This document shows, one piece after another, positions 24,373 to 31,288 of a stretch of 64,000 bases of DNA. Under the pieces are notes generated by a model. That model was not told where the DNA came from, searched no databases, and was given only the letters and a program-made list of their open reading frames with translations. Position 1 is the stretch's first letter. Every line of letters starts with the position of its first letter. The stretch comes from Ktedonobacterales bacterium (GTDB taxonomy: Bacteria; Chloroflexota; Ktedonobacteria; Ktedonobacterales; DATBGS01), in NCBI GenBank assembly GCA_036557285.1, contig DATBHW010000021.1, positions 49,077-113,076 on the forward strand. Direction: 5' to 3'. A program made the position numbers and the translations under genes.

Positions 24373-24639
24373 TCAATTGCAAAAGCTGTAGCAGACACGT
24401 TGACACGTCAGAACCGGCCCGCTTTCGCCAGGCGGGCAATGAATCTGGTGATCTTTGCTGCATGTGTCGGCTGTAAAGCCCGGAACGGGGCAATCATTCG
24501 TAGGGTGAGTTCGTTGCCAATGCCTAAAGACGAGGAAACCACCGATGCTGAGAAGACTTACGATGACAACTACACCCAGCAAAACCACTACAATACTGAA
24601 CCCTGCTTGCCCCTGGTGTACTGGTTGATCTGACTTCAT
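24373..24639 (-). CDS. Prepilin-like small membrane protein (88 aa)
   Basis: From the ATG at 24639 the protein begins MKSDQPVHQGQAGFSIVVVL; a short polar leader ends in Gly, then Phe and a 23-residue hydrophobic helix, the layout of a type IV prepilin. The glutamate usually at position +5 is missing. The C-terminal part has six cysteines ('DCPVPGFTADTCSKD', 'CPPGESGPVLTCQRVC') suggesting disulfides outside the cell. Function is inferred: minor pilin or pseudopilin-like surface protein. It faces the secreted-protein group. Confidence 0.5.
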   Translation of the reverse strand: MKSDQPVHQGQAGFSIVVVLLGVVVIVSLLSIGGFLVFRHWQRTHPTNDCPVPGFTADTCSKDHQIHCPPGESGPVLTCQRVCYSFCN

Positions 24640-24737
24640 ACCTACTTCATTGTAGCAGGTTGGCTTGAATGCGACTCTGCGAACTGCTGAGCTTGAACGC
24701 ATTGCCTAATTTCCTACAGGGACAAAAGATGTTGGAG

Positions 24738-25052
24738 TTACCTGCTGCCATCACCAGCATCCCAATCAAGAGGCGTAGGCACTACGCCTTGCAACACGAG
24801 GGCGGCTGCATAGTGCCGCATCAGTGTAGCGTCTTCCAGAGCAGCATCCCTATCAAAATCGTTGGTTTCGGCCTGCGCCATCTGTTCCTGCAAGCTGGCA
24901 TCATGCAAGAGCCAGGCCAGCCAATCGCCGGGGCTTGCAAGGGTAAAGGGCAGGTGACGGGACTCTAGGTGGTAGGCCGCCCCCGCGTAAATATTGGTTT
25001 GCTCGTTCGCTTCATGGAGAATAGCGGCGATAGCTTCAGGCGGCTGAGTCAT
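24738..25052 (-). CDS. Hypothetical protein (104 aa)
   Basis: Acidic, helical, soluble. Start at 25052 (MTQPPEAIAAILHEA) is preferred because the upstream extension is not protein-like. The segment 'SPGDWLAWLLHDASLQEQMA' is its most regular part. It lies below a 17-base repeat (25119-25135) that may be its promoter region. Function unknown. Confidence 0.45.
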   Translation of the reverse strand: MTQPPEAIAAILHEANEQTNIYAGAAYHLESRHLPFTLASPGDWLAWLLHDASLQEQMAQAETNDFDRDAALEDATLMRHYAAALVLQGVVPTPLDWDAGDGSR

Positions 25053-25118
25053 ACCCGTAAGTATAGCATTCCAACTTTTTGCTCCAACCATAGGCAAACC
25101 CCTACTTGCCGTCTATGA

Positions 25119-25135
25119 GCGGCCCCTATATGTCA
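25119..25135 (-). repeat. 17-bp repeat, copy A (promoter-like context)
   Basis: TGACATATAGGGGCCGC (read leftward) recurs with one difference at 26091-26107. In copy A the -35-like hexamer is CTGACA and there is no good -10, upstream of the leftward gene 24738-25052. Confidence 0.5.
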
Positions 25136-25292
25136 GCTTAAACCGCTAGGCTCTGAAGACCATCGGAGTATAATACAATTGGCAACCGAGCAGTATTATA
25201 TAACACCGGCTGGCCGGGCGGCAGAGGGGCAGCATCAGCCCCAAAATCCGTGCCAAAAGCTACGTCCCAAAACTTGTAGACATTGGTGAGTT

Positions 25293-25385
25293 TTAGTACA
25301 GTGAGGCGGGGGTATCAGGCCACCGTTATGGGCATTTGAGGGTGGCCGACCCCCCGCGATGACGCGAGACGGGCAGCAGCAAATA
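25293..25385 (+). repeat. Dispersed ~85-bp repeat, copy 2 (decayed)
   Basis: GGGCATTTG, GGTGGCCGACCCCCCGCG and ATGACGCGAG match the leader of the gene at 8231 in order and orientation, with small indels. Here the ATG at 25359 opens only a 30-codon frame, so the coding part has decayed. Confidence 0.6.
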
Positions 25386-25416
25386 CGAGACGGCTCGTGT
25401 GCCCTAAAGGCAAACC

Positions 25417-25977
25417 ATGAGGGCGACACCCCCGCAGCGCTATACCTCTGAACTCGCCATCATCGTAGAAAATTGGGAACACACGCCGCCGAAAGACCGA
25501 CACACGATCACGGTTACACGAGGCGGCAAGCCAGTGCCGGAAACAGACATTGACTCGGAGAAAATCACCTACCTCATTGAAGACGCCGGATACTGGCGCA
25601 AGGCTAACGCTATTCACCGCTGGTTTGTCGTGAACGTGCAACGCGATAACGACGACTGCAAGCAATACTGCGTTAGCGAGGAGCAGATACAGGCGCTACT
25701 AGACATCGTAAACAAAGTGCTGGGCGCTTCTGAGCTTGTCGAAGGTGAGATTGTAAACGGCCACAGCTTCAAAGATGGGAATGGGACACCTATCAGGCAG
25801 CCCGGAAAGCTCATAAAAGGCCCGACGGTAGCAAAGGAACTCTTGCCAACATCGGACGGTTTCTTTTTCGGAAGCACCAACTACGATCAGTTCTACATTG
25901 AAGATTTGCAGCTTACCAAGGAAATCCTAGAGAAAGCGCTGCAAAAACCGGGCGACTACTACAGTTCAAGCTGGTAG
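25417..25977 (+). CDS. Phage-type hypothetical protein (186 aa)
   Basis: The core 'YWRKANAIHRWFVVNVQ', 'CVSEEQIQALLDIV' and 'LPTSDGFFFGSTNYDQFYI' is a pattern I recognise from a widespread family of uncharacterized phage proteins. No catalytic motif is evident. It begins a group of very small genes (to 27704), which looks like a captured phage or plasmid fragment. A GC hairpin GGGGGG...CCCCCC follows the stop (25988-26008). Confidence 0.7.
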   Translation: MRATPPQRYTSELAIIVENWEHTPPKDRHTITVTRGGKPVPETDIDSEKITYLIEDAGYWRKANAIHRWFVVNVQRDNDDCKQYCVSEEQIQALLDIVNKVLGASELVEGEIVNGHSFKDGNGTPIRQPGKLIKGPTVAKELLPTSDGFFFGSTNYDQFYIEDLQLTKEILEKALQKPGDYYSSSW

Positions 25978-26079
25978 AAGTTAGCGCGACGGGGGGCGCG
26001 AACCCCCCGCTAAATCATCAACGTAAAACAATTTAGTTTAATGCGCTAAGGCCGGTATACGATCACCCAACCAAGCAGA

Positions 26080-26108
26080 ATAATAATATGGCGGCCCCTG
26101 TATGTCAA
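26080..26108 (-). promoter_or_regulatory. Strong leftward promoter opposing the gene 25417-25977
   Basis: Read leftward: TTGACA (26108-26103), a 17-base spacer, and TATTAT (26085-26080), close to consensus. There is no leftward gene directly downstream, so the transcript would run antisense into 25417-25977. The -35 and spacer form copy B of the 17-base repeat seen at 25119-25135. Confidence 0.55.
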
Positions 26109-26175
26109 GCGAGGCAATCACCGACACCGGCTGGCAACGCAGGACGGTCACCAATTTTGAGCAGGAGATACGACA

Positions 26176-26334
26176 ATGGCTCTTATATCTGTACCCCATA
26201 TCGGTGAAGACTATGGAACGGTCCAGGTACTCTACAGCGACGGCGAAATTGCAGAGTTTGAGGTACTGCGCGCCCTGGCGGTTGTACTGCAAAACATTCA
26301 CGGCGATAGAGATTTAGAAAAGGAGACAGCCTAA
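26176..26334 (+). CDS. Tiny protein (52 aa)
   Basis: Starts MALISVPHIGEDYGTVQVLY and ends in KETA. AGGAGA lies eight bases before the ATG. Its stop overlaps the ATG of the next gene (TAATG at 26332-26336), so three tiny genes form a coupled set. Acidic, probably a small beta/alpha protein; family unknown. Confidence 0.5.
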   Translation: MALISVPHIGEDYGTVQVLYSDGEIAEFEVLRALAVVLQNIHGDRDLEKETA

Positions 26335-26429
26335 TGGCGCTCCATGTATGTCCTGTGTGTGGCAAGATTTTTCAAGCGCTCGGCTGGCCGCGCCATCGGA
26401 TGATGCACATCGAGAAAGGAGAATGGTAA
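26334..26429 (+). CDS. Single C2H2 zinc-finger microprotein (31 aa)
   Basis: Nearly the whole protein is one finger: CPVCGKIFQALGWPRHRMMH, that is C-x2-C-x11-H-x3-H, one residue shorter than the classic spacing between second Cys and first His. AAGGAGA (26322-26328) precedes the ATG and the start overlaps the previous stop. Very small C2H2 proteins occur on phages and plasmids, often with unknown partners. Probably binds zinc; DNA or protein partner unknown. Confidence 0.55.
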   Translation: MALHVCPVCGKIFQALGWPRHRMMHIEKGEW

Positions 26430-26431
26430 CA

Positions 26432-26713
26432 ATGCCCTATGAAATCACAAGCACCGACTAGCACCTAGAAGGGGTGTCGGTTGAGGTACGGAGGCAGACC
26501 GCAGCCTACGCCCTGCTGCGCGCCGTGAAGCAAGCCCAGATCGTTGACGAGGCACCACGCGAATACCAAGAGTGCCGTATACCAGGGCTGGCCTGGCACC
26601 CTGGCGACAACATAGTACAGATTGGCCCGCGCAGCGAGCTTGACGGGCTGTTTGAATCGCCACAGGAAGACGACTACGACCCCGCCGCCCCAGACCCTAG
26701 CGAGCTTGAGTAG
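26432..26713 (+). pseudogene. Small gene interrupted by an in-frame TAG
   Basis: AAGGAGA upstream of the ATG at 26432 starts MPYEITSTD, then a TAG at 26459-26461, and the same frame continues for 84 codons ('HLEGVSVEVRRQTAAYALL ... PDPSELE'). The continuation alone could start at a GTG at 26474 but that lacks a ribosome site. Most simply this is a nonsense mutation; a reading error or suppression is less likely. The protein is acidic and unknown. Confidence 0.5.
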
Positions 26714-26962
26714 CGCCTCTATTCGCCTGCCTTATTTCCCGCTTGATAGCCGAAACGACCACCGCGCCCGCCCGCCATGCCCAGCCCGCTGAGCAGCCCC
26801 GCCACCTCTGTCACCCATCATTATGCTAACCGCTTAGCACACAGGCCCGCTGCCGACTGCTTAACAGCCGCGGCGGCGCGGCTAAGCGGCTGGCAGGCGC
26901 TTGACCCTGCTAAGCGGTTGGCATATATTGGTGGATAGCAACCAAGCGAAGGAGAGCAGGAT

Positions 26963-27190
26963 ATGCAACCAGGACCAGGCCCGAAAGACCCCAATGCCCA
27001 GGTACTCGGCAGCAAGGGCGGTTTGAGTCGCGCGGCGAACCAGACACCAGAGCAGCGCAGCGAACTTGCCCGGCGTGCCGCCTTTGCGAAACATCACCCG
27101 ATGCAGTTCCAGCAGCGGAAAGAAAGGGCCGAGCAGATCGCGCGGATGGTGCAGGAGGCACTGAACGGCAAGCAGATGCCACTGCTCTGA
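26963..27190 (+). CDS. Small Ala/Arg-rich protein (75 aa), phage/plasmid type
   Basis: GAAGGAGAG precedes the ATG. The core 'SKGGLSRAANQTPEQRSELA' resembles the short 'KGG.ARA..LTPEERSE.ARKAA' motif common in small phage and plasmid proteins of unknown function. It ends 'EALNGKQMPLL'. A decayed paralog follows directly (27192-27410). Confidence 0.6.
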   Translation: MQPGPGPKDPNAQVLGSKGGLSRAANQTPEQRSELARRAAFAKHHPMQFQQRKERAEQIARMVQEALNGKQMPLL

Positions 27191-27191
27191 C

Positions 27192-27410
27192 GCGGGCCAT
27201 CACGAACTCTCCTGCCGCCGGCCTGAGAAGGCGCGGCAGACTACAGCGGCTGCGCCTATTACCTGCCCAGGAGCGCAGCGCCAGCGCAAACACGCGGCAT
27301 GGTCGCGCTGGCACCCCCGCGAGGCCCAGGCGGCAAAAGAACGCGATCAGGCGATCACCTCCCTGATACGGGAAACCCTGAAAGACAGCAAGCAACTGCC
27401 GCTCCTCTAA
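27192..27410 (+). pseudogene. Decayed tandem paralog of 26963-27190
   Basis: The frame ends 'KERDQAITSLIRETLKDSKQ' then LPLL, matching 'KERAEQIARMVQEALNGKQ' then MPLL at the end of the preceding gene; 'RWHPREAQAA' matches 'KHHPMQFQQR'. There is no in-frame start codon or ribosome site, so it is a relic of a tandem duplication. Confidence 0.55.
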
Positions 27411-27452
27411 AACCAGCCTGTAGCCCACCGAAACGTGCTACAATGAGGCCAG

Positions 27453-27704
27453 ATGCGCCACCGCCAGCCAGCCATATCTATGGGTACGTGCCAGCACCTC
27501 AAACGAGTAGGCGACAACTACGGAGTGAGCTGTCAAGAGTGCGGCGCGGCGCTTGAGGGGTACGGTCATGGTGGCTTCTTTGGCCGCAACCTCAGAGGCA
27601 ACGAGCAATGCCTCCATGTGTGGGTCAAGCTCAGTGCCCAGCAGGAAGCATGCACCTACTGTCACGTCACGCGAGAAAAGAGCGAAAACGCTCCATTGAT
27701 GTAA
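27453..27704 (+). CDS. Small Cys-rich (zinc-ribbon-like) protein (83 aa)
   Basis: Two potential metal pairs: 'CQHL ... CQEC' near the N-terminus and 'CLHVW ... CTYCHV' near the C-terminus. A start at 27480 (MGTCQHLKRVGD) is equally possible. Such C-x-H/C-x2-C proteins are common among phage genes of unknown role. It ends the group of tiny rightward genes. Confidence 0.5.
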   Translation: MRHRQPAISMGTCQHLKRVGDNYGVSCQECGAALEGYGHGGFFGRNLRGNEQCLHVWVKLSAQQEACTYCHVTREKSENAPLM

Positions 27705-27713
27705 TAGGGGTAT

Positions 27714-27971
27714 CTAACTCGGCCAGTGTGGGCGACGCATCGCCCGTGCGACACTGCCACTGTGACCAGGCTGGCTTATATGCTCTGCTAATTCGTGGCT
27801 CAGATCAGTCACCGCCGCCTTGATAGTTTGCACGTCCCGCTTTAGTTCGTTGAACTCATCCCGCGTCGGCAGGTTATCAACTTTTGTCCGAATATCACCC
27901 ACCGCTTCCAGTACCGCCTTATTCTGGCTGACTATTTGCTCGAGCAATACTTCCAAGTGGTCTTGTTCCAT
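27714..27971 (-). CDS. Small coiled-coil protein (85 aa)
   Basis: Heptad-like helix over residues ~1-68 ('VLLEQIVSQNKAVLEAVGDI', 'RTKVDNLPTRDEFNELKRDV'), then a basic tail. Convergent with the preceding gene. Function unknown; such short coiled coils often multimerize or act as phage structural or regulatory parts. Confidence 0.5.
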   Translation of the reverse strand: MEQDHLEVLLEQIVSQNKAVLEAVGDIRTKVDNLPTRDEFNELKRDVQTIKAAVTDLSHELAEHISQPGHSGSVARAMRRPHWPS

Positions 27972-28301
27972 ATAGTCAGTTTAACAGCAAACCGCGCATT
28001 ACCCTGGGGACGAACAATGTAGCCAAGCAAGCTGCATATACTCGCTGGAATCTATGTGAAACCCAAACAGCGTGAGAACGTGTTCTAAAATTCGCTTTCC
28101 TAGTCCGAGAAACCCTGAAAGATATAGTATAGTGTGCCTGAGTAAGGAGGCCGCTGTGTTTCTCAACCCAGTACCTGCTTGGTACCCAGGTGCCACGGCC
28201 CCGGACACCGCCAGAGATACTGCCTGACGATCAAACGTCTCAAGGCGAGACCTGCCGCTGCCGCGCGGCAGATTGTTTGATGCGTAGTTTGGAGGGGGAG
28301 T
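27972..28301. other. Upstream region of the type I restriction operon
   Basis: About 330 bases without a gene. TATAGT (28123-28128) with AT-rich flank and GGAGGGGGAG just before 28302 are the visible signals; the latter fixes the hsdM start. I see no operator dyad. Confidence 0.45.
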
Positions 28302-29897
28302 ATGCGCTCAACCTTACCCTTTATGCCTGCCGACGAGGAACACCTCGACGTGTCAGCCCTCGAAACCTGGCTCTGGGACGCCGCCTGCGCCATTCGCGGC
28401 GCGACGGATGCCCCCAAGTTCAAGGATTTTATCCTGCCGCTGGTGTTCTATAAACGCCTCTCGGATGTCTTTGACGATGAGTTCGCGGCACAGGTCGAGG
28501 AGTATGGCGACGAAACTGCTGCCCGCGAGGTGCTGGAGGCTGACCATGCCGATGCCTTGAAAACCGGGCGTCGGCCGATTGTGCGCTTCTATGTGCCCAG
28601 CCGCTATACCTGGTGGGAGGTGCGCAACCACGCGGCAGATGGCACGCTCGGCGAATTTGTCACCGAGGCCATGCGCGAGGTAGCGCGCTTGAATCCCGAT
28701 CTCCAGGGTGTGCTGGATGTGAAGGACTACAACGAGCGGCAGAGTGGGCAGCGCACGCTGGATGACGACCGGCTCGCCAATCTGATTGAGGTGATTACCC
28801 GGCACCGGCTGGGCTTGAAGAACACGGAGCCAGACATTCTGGGCCGGGCCTACGAATATCTGCTGCGCAAGTTCGCCGAAGGCCAGGGCCAGAGCGCAGG
28901 GGAGTTCTATACCCCCAAAGAGGTCGGCTGGCTGATTGCGGAGGTGATCAACCCGGCTCCCAAAACCACGGTGTATGACCCGGCCTGCGGGTCAGGTGGC
29001 CTGCTCATCAAGGTGCGGCTGCTCTATCAGGACCGGCATTCCGACAATCCAGGCCAGGCGCCCCGACTCGCAGGGCAGGAGATCAACCCGACGACCTTCG
29101 CCATGGCAAAGATGAACATGTTCCTGCATGACTATACCGATTCCGCCTTTGCTATTGGGGACACGCTGCGGCATCCGGGTTTTGCCGCGAAAGGAACAGG
29201 GCTGCGGGTATTTGACTACGTCGTTGCCAATCCCATGTGGAACCAGGACCAGTACGACGAGGCATTTTACGACCAGGATGAGTACCAGCGGTTTGGGGCG
29301 GGCACGCCGCCCAGATCCTCGGCTGATTGGGGCTGGGTGCAGCACATGCTGGCCTCGCTCAATGCCCAGGGGCGTGCTGCCGTCGTGCTGGATACCGGGG
29401 CCGTTTCACGCGGCTCTGGCAGCAAATCCAGCAACCGCGAGCGCGACATCCGCAGGGCGCTGGTCGAGGGTGATGTGATCGAGGGCGTGATCTTACTGCC
29501 GGAAAACCTCTTCTACAACACCTCTGCGCCAGGCATCATCCTGCTGCTCAACCGTGCCAAGCCCACCGAGCGGGCCGGGCAGTTCCTGCTGGTGAACGCT
29601 TCGCAGTATTTCAGCAAAGAGAAACCCAAGAATGTGCTGACCGATGCGGGCATCAAGGCCGTGGCCGAGGTGTATATAGCCTGGGAGACGCGGGAGAGAC
29701 TGAGCCGGGTCGTGACGCTGGAGGAGATACGCGCTGCTGATTATAACCTCAGCCCTTCCCAGTTTGTGGAGGTGAACGACAGGGCGCAGCACCGACCCAT
29801 CAGCGAAATTCTGGCAGACTTGGCGGCTGCGCGGGCAGAGCGAGAACGGGCTGATGCTGAACTGGCGGTGGTATTGGCAAAGTTGGGGCTGAATTGA
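28302..29897 (+). CDS. hsdM: Type I restriction-modification methyltransferase subunit (HsdM)
   Basis: 531 residues. SAM-binding motif I 'DPACGSGG' at about 225 and catalytic motif IV 'NPMW' at about 309 (a form of the N6-adenine NPPF/Y motif). N-terminal helical domain ('FKDFILPLVFYKRLSDVF') contacts HsdS. With HsdS it methylates adenine in the bipartite recognition site; with HsdR it restricts unmodified DNA. The ATG at 28302 follows a GGAGG-rich site. The four genes to 34573 overlap or nearly overlap, one operon. Confidence 0.9.
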   Translation: MRSTLPFMPADEEHLDVSALETWLWDAACAIRGATDAPKFKDFILPLVFYKRLSDVFDDEFAAQVEEYGDETAAREVLEADHADALKTGRRPIVRFYVPSRYTWWEVRNHAADGTLGEFVTEAMREVARLNPDLQGVLDVKDYNERQSGQRTLDDDRLANLIEVITRHRLGLKNTEPDILGRAYEYLLRKFAEGQGQSAGEFYTPKEVGWLIAEVINPAPKTTVYDPACGSGGLLIKVRLLYQDRHSDNPGQAPRLAGQEINPTTFAMAKMNMFLHDYTDSAFAIGDTLRHPGFAAKGTGLRVFDYVVANPMWNQDQYDEAFYDQDEYQRFGAGTPPRSSADWGWVQHMLASLNAQGRAAVVLDTGAVSRGSGSKSSNRERDIRRALVEGDVIEGVILLPENLFYNTSAPGIILLLNRAKPTERAGQFLLVNASQYFSKEKPKNVLTDAGIKAVAEVYIAWETRERLSRVVTLEEIRAADYNLSPSQFVEVNDRAQHRPISEILADLAAARAERERADAELAVVLAKLGLN

Positions 29898-29908
29898 GAG
29901 GTGTAAAC

Positions 29909-31288
29909 ATGGATGAGCAGGATGTGCTGGTGGAAGAAATGTTGTTCGAGCAAGATGCTGGTGAAGGTACACAGGTACAGCCAGTCAACACAAATCTACC
30001 TCATAATTGGCAGAGAGTTCGGCTGGGTGATCTTCTGGAAAACGAGAGAATTTCACTCACCAACGGCTTCGCTCAAGGTGGATACAACGAATCAGGACAA
30101 GGGGTGCCTCACCTGAGACCTTTTAACGTCACGGAAGATGGTCGCATAGATTTATCTCAGATAAAGTCTGTCGAGCCACCACGAGAGGACAGCTCTTATT
30201 GGGTGCATCCAGGCGACGTTATCTTTAATAACACAAACAGCGAGGAGTTGGTGGGTAAAACAGCGTATTTTGCTCACAGCGGAAGATTTGTCCTTTCAAA
30301 CCATATGACCCTTATCCGCATCCTCGATAGCCAAACCCTTGACGCCCTTTGGTTTGCCAATGAATTTCAATATCTTTGGCGACGAAGGGTGTTTCAAGCC
30401 CTTTGCAGACGCCATGTAAATCAGGCGAGCGTGAGTTTAGAGCGGCTGAAGGGGATAACCATTCCTCTCCCTCCGCTCCAGGAGCAGCGAGCCATCGCGC
30501 ACATCTTGCGCACTGTGCAGGAGGCCATCCAAGCCCGGCGGCGCGAGGCAGATTTGGAACGCGAGTGCAAGGCTGCCCTGATGCAGCACCTCTTCACCTG
30601 CGGCACCCGCGGCGAGCCAAGAAAGCAGACCGAGATTGGCGAGATGCCGGAGAGTTGGCAGATCAGTTCGCTGGGAGAAATCTGCTCGTTCCTGCAATAT
30701 GGCACTTCCGAGCGTTGTGATGCAGATGCTAGCGGTATTCCAGTGCTTCGGATACCTAATGTCATTGATGGTCGGGTCGATTTGAGTGATCTGAAATATG
30801 CCAAGCTTCCAGCCAACACTGTTCAGGGCTTAAAGCTGGAAACCGGTGATGTGTTATTTGTGAGAACCAATGGCCGCCGGGAATATACGGGCCGTTGTGC
30901 TGTCTTCAACGGCGAACTCAAAGAGGCGTTGTTCGCTTCTTACCTCATTAGGGCACGATTGAAGCCGACGACTGCCCTGCCAGGCTTCGTCCGCTTATAT
31001 AGCGAAACGCATGAAGGGCGAAGTTTTCTAAGTGGAAAGGCATCCAACGCGGCTGATGGCAAATTCAACATCAACACACAGACTATCAAAGGTGTCATAG
31101 TACCTCTTCCCACAATCTCAGAACAGCAAGAAATCGTTGATGCTCTGAATGCCTGCGACACCAAAATCGCCGCGTTGGAGCAAGAGGCTATGCTGATTGG
31201 TGAACTTTTCCGTGCGCTTCTAGAAGAACTGATGACTGGGCGGCTCTCTATTGCCTCACTGATAGCGGTGGAGGTGGCCCATGAGTGA
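29909..31288 (+). CDS. hsdS: Type I restriction specificity subunit (HsdS)
   Basis: 459 residues from the ATG at 29909 (GAGAGGTG five bases before). Two target-recognition domains in tandem, each ending with the conserved block ('IPLPPLQEQRAIAHIL' near 190 and 'VPLPTISEQQEIVDAL' near 400) followed by a helical spacer. Each domain reads one half of the bipartite site. The AT-rich first domain, with codon use unlike hsdM and hsdR, is typical of exchanged specificity domains. Stop overlaps hsdR start. Confidence 0.88.
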   Translation: MDEQDVLVEEMLFEQDAGEGTQVQPVNTNLPHNWQRVRLGDLLENERISLTNGFAQGGYNESGQGVPHLRPFNVTEDGRIDLSQIKSVEPPREDSSYWVHPGDVIFNNTNSEELVGKTAYFAHSGRFVLSNHMTLIRILDSQTLDALWFANEFQYLWRRRVFQALCRRHVNQASVSLERLKGITIPLPPLQEQRAIAHILRTVQEAIQARRREADLERECKAALMQHLFTCGTRGEPRKQTEIGEMPESWQISSLGEICSFLQYGTSERCDADASGIPVLRIPNVIDGRVDLSDLKYAKLPANTVQGLKLETGDVLFVRTNGRREYTGRCAVFNGELKEALFASYLIRARLKPTTALPGFVRLYSETHEGRSFLSGKASNAADGKFNINTQTIKGVIVPLPTISEQQEIVDALNACDTKIAALEQEAMLIGELFRALLEELMTGRLSIASLIAVEVAHE

